DNA of 64,000 nucleotides from Romanomermis culicivorax (lineage: Eukaryota; Nematoda; Enoplea; Mermithida; Mermithidae): NCBI GenBank assembly GCA_963922205.1, contig CAWUHX010000037.1, positions 930,001-994,000 on the forward strand. Reading direction: 5' to 3'. The notes beneath the pieces were generated by a model. The model saw only the letters and a program-made list of their open reading frames with translations, ran no database searches and had not been told where the DNA came from. Numbering within the stretch: position 1 is the first letter of the stretch; the number at the start of each line of letters is the position of its first letter. Shown one piece after another: positions 1 through 12,400 of this stretch. The translations under genes were made by a program, and so were the position numbers.

Positions 1-197
1 TAATTTGACTGTAAAGTGGAATACATCTACTAACTAATTACGCTCTTCTTAATTGAATTTGTAACGGAATTATTTTGGTCAAAACTTTTGAATACTAACT
101 GCTTGATTCTGTGCCGTTATCTATTCGCAGTCTTTAGTTCATGTTTATAACAGATTTGACTCGATCGATTTCTCCTATCTATTCTTAATGTATCAAG

Positions 198-3100
198 GTC
201 GATCCATGGATCCCACCGGAGCCGTCCGGACTAGTTCCGAAGCCGCCACCGCCGCCTATGCCTGGGCAATATCAAGAATTTGAACGTTTACGTCGAGAAT
301 GCCTGGAAAGAAAAGTGCTTTTTGAAGATGATATTTTTCCAGCCGAAGATTCGTCGTTGTTTTACAGTCAGCGTCCGTCGAAAAGGATTGAATGGTTGCG
401 TCCTGGAGTAAGAGATATCCGCCTTCGCTTAACATTGATGCAAATTTAGTGGACAATCTGTCGTGATAGATTTCAATTATTAACTGAAAATCAACTTTTC
501 GACGTGATATTTTATAAATGTCGCACAATGGTGCTCCTTTTCAGGAAATTTGCCAAGACCCACAATTATTTGTCGAAGGTCATTCTCGTTTCGATGTTGT
601 CCAAGGGGAATTAGGTGATTGTTGGCTATTGGCCGCTATGGCCAACCTGACGCTACGTGACGAATTGTTCTACCGCGTCGTGCCACCAGATCAAAGTTTC
701 ACAGAAAATTATGCCGGTATTTTCCACTTCCAAATATGGCATTACGGAAAATGGGTGGACGTGGTTATCGACGATCGTCTACCGACTCACGGCGGCAAGT
801 TGCTCTATTTACATTCGCCTAGTAACAACGAATATTGGAGCGCTTTGCTGGAAAAAGCCTACGCCAAGTAAATTCACAAAGGATAATGAGGTGTAATGTC
901 AGTTTAATAATTCTCGAATGTTAATGAATCAATCAATAGCGTTTTTCTCAGCAATTTCTTACGATGAACTCATAGTTGATGACGCACATTAAGCACAACA
1001 AAGAACGATTAATGCTGCATGTTCATTCTTGGTCTGCACAAAATCGATATTTTCGTAGGTTGCATGGATCATACGAAGCTTTAAAAGGAGGTACAACATC
1101 CGAAGCATTAGAAGATTTTACCGGGGGTCTAACGGAATTCATAGACCTGAAAGCTGCGCCTTCCAATCTTCTACAACTTTTGTTCACAACGTTCGAACTC
1201 GGCTCATTGATGGGCTGTTCCATCGAAGTAAGATTTTTTTCGAACCAGATTTTGGCGTCCGTAGTCTCCTCAAACAACGACTCGTTTGCCTACTGGTGAT
1301 TTTCCTGAAAAAATTATGCAAATTTTATTTAAATTTGGATTATATTATTAAACTGTAGTTATGCAGCAGTAATCGTCCCTATTCAAACCTGAAGATTTGA
1401 AAATTATACCAAAAGCGCACTGTAATTTTCAGAATTTCTATCTTGTCTGAATAGAATGACGAATCAACATGGATAATTAGTCTTTTTTGGCTACGGAATA
1501 TACAACTAAATAATCAGACCAATAAGTATTTGTTCTGTTTTTTTCTATTTATTCACATTATTGCGTTTACTAGGCCGACCCGAATGTTTTTGAAGCTCGT
1601 CTTAACAACGGTTTAGTTCGTGGTCATGCCTACAGTATTACAGCTATGCGCATGGTGAGTACGCTGATCGTGAAGAAGTTTCTTTTCTTCTTCTAATGTC
1701 AATTTTTGCTGCACTAATATTGAAACCCACGAGGATATATTCTGGAACATGGCGTAACGGTTCTGTTTACGCGTCCCTACCACGACGATTAGTATTACAT
1801 ACCTGTCTTCGCTTTGCACAAAGCTTAGAAAAATCAATTTTTTACTTTGTAGCATTACATTACTGCGAATCAGTTATTTGAAATTTTTTCTTACACCGAA
1901 TGCACGTCTCTGCTCTTAGGTGACCACTCAGAACGGCAAAGTGCCATTGCTACGCATTAGGAACCCATGGGGCAACGAACACGAGTGGAATGGCGCATGG
2001 AGCGATAACTCCCGAGAATGGAGTATGATTTCTGAACAAGAAAAGCGAGCCTTAGGACTGAAATTTGCCCACGATGGAGAATTTTGGTACGTAGAAGAAT
2101 AGACAAACTATATTTTAAAGATTTCAGTAAACTAAACACGCTGTCTCAGGTTTGAAACTTGTCCAAAATTTCTGACGTTTTGTCTGGAAATTCTGATTTT
2201 TGAGAGGATCTTTCAGATTTTTAATTCTATTGTAAGATGATAATTTATAATCGATCGTCTTTGGTACACTTTACGATTGTTGCTATGTTGTGTAATATAT
2301 AGAAAATCATGTGGAATCTTTCTCATCTGGTTTATTCAAATTTTGCTGTGTCTAAACTCAACTGATGTCGCAAATTGTATAGATTTTTTATTCGTGTCAG
2401 GATTACATTCGATGATTTCATTCGAAATTTCGAAAAGCTGGAAATCTGCAACTTAGGTCCAGAAGTAGCTGCAGAAATCGAACAGATGACTGGTGTACGT
2501 ATTGGAAAGACCGCCTGGCAAGCTGCTTCTCATGAAGGAGAATGGATCACTAATAAAACTGCCGGCGGTTGTAGAAATTTCATTAGTAAGCTACCGAATG
2601 GAATACGGTACTTCTTAATTTTTTGTCATGATGGTATAAATTACACTGTGAAAAAAGCGATAGTAGTTCGGAATATTGCTTCTATTTAAAGAATCTTCAG
2701 TCAAGAGTTCCACGTATAGATAAATTGCGTCGTCACAAATTTAGTTGAAAACACTTCACAGTTGTTTTTCGCAAAAATGTTCCTTGTCCATAATTAATCA
2801 ATTTTTTCCAATGGCTTCCGTTCGACATATCGGATACGGTTCAAATTCCTAATAAAGTTGCTTCTTGCTTCTGTACCAGCAAAAGTTGTCTTGCAAATCG
2901 CGTCACTAAAGTTTCTGCCCTTCTTTTCAGGAACTTTCGCTAATAATCCTCAATATAGAATCAGCTTGACTGATGCTGATCCCAACGATGCCGACGATCT
3001 TTGCACGTGCGTCATGTCTGTATTACAAATGTACAGACGTGAGAGTAAAGCCAGTGGTGTGGACATGCTACCGATTGGTTTTGCTATCTATAAAGTACGC

Positions 3101-3656
3101 AGAACAGTTCGTTACCCCAGAAGTACTGTGCCGAAGTATTCTTCACTATACTTGTATTCAAACCGACAAAATTTTCTACTGTAGATGTCTAATCTTTGAA
3201 ATACAATGGTTTCAAAAACCTTTTTTCGACCATTAATGTTCAGTGAAAAACGATTTTTCTAAGGATTGAAACGATATCTGTAAGGATTGAAACGATTCTT
3301 TACGACCATCTTTGTTAGGTATATTTCTAAATTGATCATCTGTTGATAACGGTGGGTTTGAACGTCTCAATGTCGTGCTGGGCGAAACCAAATTTTTTAT
3401 GTGAACTTGCTATTTTTTTATTTTGTGGCAGGTCGACGATCATGGTGCAGGTAGTCGCTTAGATGCTCAGTTTTTCTCGCAGCATAAATCTACTGCTCGT
3501 AGTCCTGTTTTCATCAATTTACGTGAAGTTTGCGGCCGTTTCCGCTTGCCGCCTGGCAACTATGTTATGGTTCCATCGACGTTCGAGCCGAATAACGAAG
3601 GCAACTTCATGGTTCGCATATTCACAAATGGATTGGTTCGATCTCAGCCCGTTTAG
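198..3656 (+). CDS. Calpain-type cysteine protease (CysPc plus C2-like domain), 8 visible exons, 5' end possibly incomplete
   Basis: Calcium-regulated cytosolic cysteine protease of the calpain family. Phase-consistent exons: 198-407, 545-867, 1059-1227, 1574-1654, 1920-2086, 2401-2585, 2931-3094, 3432-3656 (stop TAG 3654-3656). From the ATG at 258 this gives 487 residues. The catalytic Cys lies in [11 protein letters not shown] (exon 2), the His in [11 protein letters not shown] (exon 4) and the Asn in RIRNPWG (exon 5), so all three triad residues are kept. Exons 6-8 carry the EGEW...TAGGCRNF segment and the C2-like (CBSW) domain. The protein stops straight after that domain, so there is no penta-EF-hand: an atypical (non-classical) calpain. 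A proline-rich stretch precedes the ATG at 258 in the same frame, back to a possible acceptor at 196-197, so upstream exons outside the window are possible. The family call is secure; the exact paralogue is not. Confidence 0.93.
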
Positions 3657-4838
3657 AAGTAGTATTGGAAGGAGCGGAAAGTGAAGTTTTTCCATTTTCG
3701 CGACTGTCGCTTAGGTGTTATATAAATCATGTAAGTTGTCGTTTGGTATTAGGGCGCGCCTAGAGTTAACAGGGAATGCGGGACGTCTTTTGTACTTATC
3801 TTTTGACAAATTATGGTTTGCGTTTTTTTAAAGAAATTAAATTGGTAATACCTCCGTTTCAAAATCTCAAAATGTTGAGAGGCTTGATATTCAAAAATCG
3901 TTTTTCCAGATAATTTTCGCTCTAATTTTATCCTAAATCTAAACAATTCTCCTAAAATCTATTGAGTGTTTTGTGTTTTTGTTCGATAGTTTTGTCCTGA
4001 CCACATCATTGTTTGTACATCAACATGCCAACGACCTCCATCTTCAACCTGTTCGTGCAAAATTTTTTCTTAATGAAAATCTGCGTTTTGTGAACTTTAG
4101 TCCATTTTTTCGAATGAGCCTCGGTACCACAAAGATATTCACATAAATAAATCACGTGCAAGTCAATATCATTTATCACAAGCTGAACGACCTACGAAAA
4201 ATCCCAACTTGTGCTATTTTTATTTCGTTTTCATATTTGCACTTGCGTTTTGCATTGACTAGGTTCATTTGACATTAAATGGACTATAATTAACCATTTT
4301 GTGTGCTTCTAAATAAGTTCCGAAGTTTAGCGTGTAAGCTTTTAGACGAATTAATGTTCTCTATCATAACAAGTTTAGCATTTTTTATTTATTGCGGTAT
4401 TGATAGTGTGTTTAATTAACTTTATTTTTTCGAAATACAAAAAAAATATGATTTAGTATTGTAAAGAGTGCATCAATATGTGCATAGCATCGATCTTGAA
4501 GTCGGTTGAACAAAAAACGTGTAAATGGAAACATGTGTATCTTGAGGTATCTTTCGTTATGCCGTGCGAAATTTGAAGCTTTTCGGAAATTGGCTTTCTC
4601 TCTCCAACACAAGCTTTACTTTCGTCTTAGTTCATTTTTTATGATAGCGAAACTGCCCGAAGGAATCGGGATCATTAATTTAAAAATGTTGTGTACTCTA
4701 AGTTATAAGATCGGACACGTACTATGGTAAGCGTAGCTGTGGTGATGACGCCGGCGAAGATATTCTTGAACCTGATTTTGATTTTTTAAATGACGAGCTG
4801 TAAATGACAAACTCATTTGTGCTAAAAATCAGTCCATC
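3657..4838. other. Intergenic spacer between calpain and guanylyl cyclase genes
   Basis: About 1.2 kb of AT-rich DNA between the calpain stop and the cyclase start codon. It should hold the calpain 3' UTR and the promoter of the cyclase gene. I see no ORF with family features and no clear repeat. No TATA box or polyadenylation site could be assigned with confidence. Confidence 0.6.
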
Positions 4839-6498
4839 ATGAAAACGTTTTTCCTCATTCTCGTTCTAGCTCATTTATATTTGTTCTCAAATGTTCAACA
4901 GCAGAACGGCTGGCCACCCAATATGACAGCAGGCTTTTTGGTCTATACATGTAATTGGAAACTGCACGAATTAGTCGCTCAGATGGCCATCGTGGACTTG
5001 AAAGCCATCGGTGTTATGCCTAGTGATTTGAATTTCAAGTAAAAATAAATCGGTTTTAATCGTATTGAGCTGAGAAGCATGTTTTACATAATTGCAGTGG
5101 ATTTCATCCGTAGAAATTGTCTAGTCGAAAATTTTTTTCCAGATATTCTCTGAATTTGTAGGATAGTCCGATTAAATCATACTGACCAACCAGACTTTTC
5201 AAATGCTAAATTCTCATTAAAATTGCATATTGTCAATTTTTTGAGATTCTATTCGCGACAGTCTTGCGACGACGAATCCGCAATGAACACGTCTCTCGAT
5301 TTATACAAAAACTATCATGTCAACGTTTTCTTCGGCCCCGAATGTTTCGCTGGTATGAATAGCTTTTTCATATGTAAAATATCATTGCGGTCTCTCTCTC
5401 TAACCAAATTTTTCGATTTTATTTTCGTTTTCCAGATACTGATTACAAGCATACCTATAAGACCTCCGACCAGTTGGGGGGGGGGAGGGGGTCGAAAAAA
5501 GTCGGAATTTTTCCCAAAAAGGCCAAAACATACACTTTTTTGCAAATTTTTTTAACTTTTTCCAAACTGGGGGGGGGGGGGGTTGGGTGATGTTGGGTAC
5601 ATGGTTGGCCAAGTTGGGGAGGGATCCCCCCAACCCCCCCCCAAGTACAGGTATAATTACAAGAAAATTTATGTTTTAAGCTATCTCTATCACCGCCCTC
5701 CTGGCCGCCAATCTGGATTTGCCCACGTTTGGTTATTTGTCCGTTTCTAGCCAACTGGAAAACAAGAGGAAATATAAAACTCTGGTGCGCACAGCCAATT
5801 CTATGTCATATATGAGTCAAGCTATTCGCGAAGTTTTGCTCTACTTCAAGTGGCGCCGGATTGTCGTCATTCGCGTGCCGGGATCGACTTGCGACGTTTT
5901 GACAGACGCTTTTCCTACCACCTTCTCGGATACCAATGTCAACGTAGTCTCCACTTTGATGGTCAATTATAACGATACCAACAGTATGCAGAGCACTTTG
6001 GATCAATTGAAGTTGGAAGCCAGAAGTACGTATAAGATTTCTCACTTTCAAATCTTTATAATTCACTTTGTTCATGTTGTAAGTTCAAAAAACAGAAGTT
6101 CTGAAAGTTTATTCGGATTTTGGCTTAACACAATTATCGCTGCGTCTTTGTACACATTTCTTTTGAAGTTTCTGAAATTTCCGTTTGGATGGATAAATGA
6201 TTCGCTAACAGGTGATAAATAGAAAATATACGCCTCCTCCTACAAACATGATCGGGGATAACTTTTTGCCTATTTAATTCCTTCAGTTGCCCTTATTTGT
6301 GGTGGAACAACATCACCGGATTCAGCTCTCCCACTTTTGACTGCAGCCTACGAATATGGCATGAAATATCCCGATTACGTTTTTTTCGTCCCTGAATACA
6401 ATACATTGACGTCGGCCTCTTGGGAACCATGGTTACAACCATGGGTTAGCGCTTCTGACGCTTCCTACTTCCAAAAAGTCTATAAAAGCGTTTTCACG
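4839..6498 (+). other. Guanylyl cyclase exons 1-4: signal peptide and first half of ligand-binding domain
   Basis: Exon 1 encodes the leader and the start of the ectodomain. Exon 2 contains the CDD..A motif and VNVFFGPEC, matching the conserved 'vNvfiGP.C' of natriuretic-peptide-receptor-like ectodomains. Exon 3 carries the [12 protein letters not shown] segment and the region after it, where lysines and arginines precede the second lobe. Exon 4 has ALICGG and a WEPW segment. Intron 2 (5353-5680) carries an odd G/C-run insertion (5475-5642). Frames join without a stop, so the gene looks intact here. Confidence 0.85.
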
Positions 6499-9400
6499 GT
6501 GAGAATTTCTTTTTTTTGCCTTCGAAAAGCAGTTTCGTTAAAATAATGTTGTTGAGTTAACGTAGTGCCGCTGAAGAGCCTGTTTTCTCCTAAAAAAACT
6601 GAAGGAACCGTTTCACACATGTCGGCTTGCTGCATACTTCACCTTTCTCTGCTGAGTTTTCACGCGTGCCATAATAGACTAGTTATCTGCGCATTCTCAC
6701 AATTTTTCTCTACATATTCTTTTAAATTCTACCTCCACAATGTATTTCAATACAACATCTTATTTGAAATACTAATGAACAACATCGACATCTAATTCTG
6801 ACTCTTGAACCATTTCTTGACTGTTGCTAAGCTGAGCCTGTTTCTGCATGGGTTCAAATTTAATGTTTCTGCAATAGGAATTTTCGATGTTTCTTATGTG
6901 CAATCAAAGCAAATAATCAGATATTAATTTTATTTAGTTCATTCTAAACTAATTCTTGAATCTTAATGCGTTCAATTTCAATTTTTTAAATGTCACGTAG
7001 TAGGCACCAGACATGCACAGAAAGAATTTTCCAGGGAAAGGGGTACTCGGAATTTTTATCCAGAGGGCGTGGGCAAGCAAAAAAACAAGAAAAACTTGTG
7101 CAAGCATGTTTTTCATACAAGATATACATAAAAATCATGAAAAAAGCTGTCTTGGAAAAATTTTGAGGGGGGTGTTTGACGATTTTTTTCAGGCCGTGAG
7201 GTGGCCAGGGTCTCAGGTAGGAGGGTTTAACCCCTCCACCCCCTATGTGCATGTGTGGTAGGTACTGAAAATCATACCTGGACAAGCCCTATCGGTTCAT
7301 CTGGTACCAGCCAGCCCAAAAAGTTGGTTGATTGCCGAATCGTTTTGATGGTTGCCATGCCTAACGAGGGTAGAGAACCAGATGCATAGTAAATTTATCT
7401 TGTAGAAAATGGACAAAATGCAATTGCTCAAGTTAATTTCAAGAGTCTACTCACTTTTTAGGACATATCAGTGTGTTTCACTGTTTTTTTTAGCGAGGCG
7501 CTAATAAAACATTCACCGCGCTAATGAATACAATGATGAATATACAAGGCCGTTGGGACTTCGTCATATGTCGATTTCGTGTCTCTCACAGAGAAAAATC
7601 CCAAAATTTTTGGTCAGTGGGTATAACAGTCATTGTTTTCTGTCCGACATGGCCATTAGCATATCTACTTCCACTCACTACTTAAAATTCAGCAGTTTCA
7701 ATCAACTGAATTCTACTTCGTCTCTTTTTCATTTGTTACAAGAAACCATTTTGCTGATAAATGAGATTTTCCATCAATTTTTACAATTTTTTCTCTCGTA
7801 TCCTTTGGAGCACCGTTTTTCTCCTCAATGGGATCTTTTAAGGAACAAAATTTCGAAATGAGGAAAAAATTTTGGGCATTTTTTTCATAAGAAAAAGTTT
7901 TTTCACTTCAAAACCGAAAAGATTCATTTTGTCGAATTTCAGAAGGTGAAAACCTCAAAATTTTCCGCCCGTCATGAGTATAACAGTCATTGTTTTCTAT
8001 CAGGCGCGGCTGTTAGCATATATACTTTCACTTATACTCATTAACCTTCATCAGCTTCTATCAATTGAATTACTTCATCTCTTTTTTACTAATTTATTCA
8101 TGAGTCAATAATTTGCTGATAATTGAGATTTTTCATCACTTCTCAGAATTTTATTCTCTCCCTTCGTTTGGAGTTTTCCAACATCTTGAAACGTGAACCT
8201 TCCCAATCTGCGATTGAAATACGATAACGACATCATTACAAGACTGTAAATTTAGAGTTTCTATCCAGGAATAATTGTTGGGAACATACATTTTCCAGCA
8301 TTTTGGAACACAAAAGTCCGAAAATTTTCCCGCCACAAAGTGTTGGGCACCCTGTTCATGGCAAAGTCGCGTGGGGAAATCACCATGCAAATCGACAAAA
8401 TGGATGACCAGCGGCGCAGACATTTTTGCATAGAAGTGGAGCCCCAAAGAAAGACCGAAAATGATAGTGAAAATCATTCTTCACTATGATCGTATTTTTT
8501 ATAATATTTCTTGTTATATTTTGCTGGTGTCCATAAAATATTTCCCAGCACCTACGTTTTTATTTGCATATTTTTGACTGTGGTCAGTCCACATTCTTTT
8601 TGATATTTCGTCGGAATTATTGCTAAATATATTTGTTTACTATTTAGATATTCTCGATCGACAAAGGCGGAGGGCCGAAGGCCCAGGCGCCAGCTTGCAG
8701 TCACCAAGCCTTGGGAAACCCACTAAGGGTTATACTCAAGTAAGTTTATCCCTCAGGGGATTCCTTGTCTCAGTTAAGAGACTGCGGAGCTCTCTGGTGA
8801 GGCCCCGCATTTAAGTTTAAAGTATCTTTGTTGTTGTAGGTCTGGGGAACCGGACTGTTGCACTATCACCGAGGCTTAGCCAAGGGAGTAGTTCTAACAG
8901 GTCAGTTCAGACCAGAAGCCTCAATCTTTTCTTACGCCTCTTAAGAAAAGACCTGCACAACAAGTGGTGGCTTTTAACTCCTCACCACGGAACTTCGTAG
9001 TCAGACTAGGAGAAAAGAAAATCCTCCAGGTTTCTACAGAAAGTTAGCAGGATTGAGAATGCCTAATGAAAGGATACTGAGAGGTAATACTTTGAATAGA
9101 TCACCACCCAGAGTGGCGAGTGCTGGGAATCTTGTAAATTTGGGAAACAGAGATCAGCAACAGCATGCTGCTCTGGACCCAGTGATCCCGGATCAAACTC
9201 CTGCGAGGGTTCAACCATTGCAACAAAATGCAATGCATTTTACGCCGCAGGACGCAGGTGTACCAATTCACCACCCACCAGCGATTGCCATCGATCGGCA
9301 AGAGGCAGGCCCGGCGAATCCAAACCCAGACGCTGATGGACCGCCACCGCAAAATTTGAAAAGGTCACTGCCAAAGGTCGAATTAGCAGGACCGAAGAGG

Positions 9401-12400
9401 TAGGTAATTACGCCCGAATTTCAACCGAATTTGGAAGAAAGGGATCCTGAAATCGATCAACGATTGGAGAGGATTCCACAAGATCAAGAGTGATTCCAGC
9501 CGCAGGAAAGAGCTCCGGAAATGTCCACGCAGGAGTTGGCGATGCAGCTACGCGAATTAAAAGGGACCGTCGAAGCCTTGTTCGACATCAGCCGCCACCG
9601 AGGACAATAAAAGGGAAGCTGACAGTCACCGACAGGAGCCGGATAGACAGGTTAGACCATGTAATAGGGGTGCAGAAAGAGACAACCGTCTCTTTGCTGA
9701 AATGAATGCAGGTGCAGGGCCTAGTAATAGGCCTGAAATTGATGAAGGGCAAAGGCTTAACTTTGAGTCCAAAAGTTGGAGAGGTCCAGCTAGAGATTTT
9801 CGATTCGAGGGAGCTGAGCAATCGGCAGACTTCAGGAATCCAAATCAGATAGCTTCGCAGCATCCAACTTTAACAAGAGTGGTCTATGATGGTAGAGGAA
9901 ATATAGTTGATCCAAATACCCTTAGACCAGATCAACTGGCATGTTTCCCATATAGGGATTATAGGTTTGACAGAGACAACATACCATCAAATCAAGGAGG
10001 TGTACCACCTCAACGAGATCCAAATAGAATTATGCTGCAATCCCTCAACTCTGATATTGATCCAGTGTTAACAGCAGCTTATGATCAGAGGGAAATGCGA
10101 ACAAATAATTTGGCACAAGAGATTGTAGTTACGAATATTGTTAAAGGTGTGTTACCCAAACTTTTAGATGAGGGTATCAGCAGGTGCTTAGCTTCTTAAC
10201 AGCACTTGAAGGGGAATTTTGTAGGGATACACCCAAATCAGCTAAGTATGAAGCACTGCTGAGGCTTTCTATGGGTAGACTGAAGGCTGTTGCAGGAGAC
10301 AACATGACCTATAGGGAGGCCAGGAGAGCCATCATAAATGTCTTTGCACCTGAGTGTAACCTGGAAATGTTAACCAGGGAGTTATTTGAGATCCAACAAA
10401 GACCCAATGAACAGGCTGTAGAGTTTTTAAAAAGGGTTAGTATATTAGTAGAACTAGTAAAGGGTGATTTAGACTATCAGTCCAAACAGAGGCTGATTAT
10501 TGACACCTTCATATACAAGAGTGATCCCACATTTCAGTCTGAACTGAAAAATTCGAAACATACCTTTAGAACTTGGTATGATTTAGCAGTTGAAGTTCAT
10601 GATATTGAAAGAAGATATAGGAATGCCTTTCAAAGATACGGACCTAAGGGTACACAGGTTTTAGGAAAATTCGTCTCCGACAATTCGTCCCCGACAATTT
10701 GTCCCCAGGAAAATTCATCCCTGCACAATTTGTCCTTGAGAAAATTTGTCCTCGAACAATTCACCCCTGGGAATACTTGCCCCCAACAATTGTCCCCACG
10801 AAAATTCGTTCCCAAAATTTTTTTAAGGAAAAAATGTGCAAAATGCTATCCATTCAATTAAATTTTGGACTAAATTCCAAATCAAATTTTAAATAAAATT
10901 TTAAACCAAATTTTAAATTAAATTTTGAATCAAATTTTAAATTAAATTTTTAATTAAATTTTAAATTAAATTTCAAATTAAATTTTAAATTAATTTTTAA
11001 ATTAAATAATAATTCAAATTTTAAATCAAATCTTGAATCAAATTTTAAATTAAATTTTAAAACAAATTTTAAAACAAATTGTAAATCAAATTTTAAATTA
11101 AATTTTAAATCAAATTTTAAATTAAATTCTAAATAAAATTTTGAATAAAATTTTTAAACTAAATTTTAAATTAAATTTTTAATCAAATTTTAAATTAAAT
11201 GTTAAATTAAATTTTAAATTGAACTGTAAAAAAGTTAAATTAAGCATTAAAAAATTTAATTTAAAAAATTATTGAATTTTCCCAGGGACGAATTGTATGG
11301 GGACGAATTATCGGGGACGAATTATCAGGGGCAAATTGTCAGGGACGAAGTTTCCATATCCCGGGTACACAACAGGATCCTATAGTTATTAATGAAGTAG
11401 GTATGCCTAGTGGGCATGATCCTGAAATTGCCGTAGTTGCTAGGAATCAGTCAGAGGGATATCAACAAGGCCAGAGACAAAGGTTTCAACAACCATATCA
11501 AACTGTAGGTAATCAGGTACCGGCCCAAACCCAAAGGTCAAGGAGTGATTCTCCTGGAATAGAAGACATTCCAGTTCGGGAAGCCCCTAGGGCTCAGACC
11601 GAAAAAGGTAAGAAAGAATCCTTCTATTAAAAATTTCTAAAGAGATGGTACAACTGGTCGAAAGGTTCGATCAGCTTCAGCAAAAGGTTGATGGTAGGCA
11701 AATGGAAAATCGGTCTGATGTGGCCATACCCGGCACCAGCTAGGGAGGTCAAGTTTCCCGAGATCCGACAAAGCCATAGTGTGAGTTTCACAAGAACATA
11801 ACACATAATACTGCAGACTGCAGGACATTGAGAGTGTTATCCGAGCGCAGGAGCAGAGGCAGAGCCAGCTTCCCTAGCTTCAACAGGGGAGGCTTCAACA
11901 ATTTTGCTAGAGGTAACTATAGAGGTAGAGGAGGTTACCGGAATGCCAATTTTAATAGTAGAGGCAGAGGTGCATATAACATCGGCTATTCAGGGTATCA
12001 GGATAGCCATGAGAATTATCATCAGAATTCCGACTATAATGAGTTTCTGGAATTCAAACGACAGAAAGAACTGTAGAAGCAGTATCAACAAATGCAGCAA
12101 TACCAACGGCAGGCTGCATTACAGCAACCTCAGCCACCTCAGGCTATTATGGGTCCAACTCAGACTCTTCAACAGGGTCAATTCACAAATCAGCCGCCCC
12201 AGAAGGATTATTCGAGTGTAATGGTTGCAAGGCAATCACAAATGAATCCTTTGGGTGTAGTAAATCAGAGAGTGAACTGCCCAAATATTGTATTAGGTAG
12301 CATTGTTCAAATGCATGCAATTGCACCACAAAGTGTAGTACCATCGGTACAAGTAGTAAAGAGGGGCACACCAGCTAGTCCTCAGGAACAACATTTGCTG

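Noticed and set aside
5400..5754. Minus-strand proline-rich ORFs in cyclase intron 2
   Set aside because: Produced by G runs in an intron; they overlap real exon sequence on the other strand.
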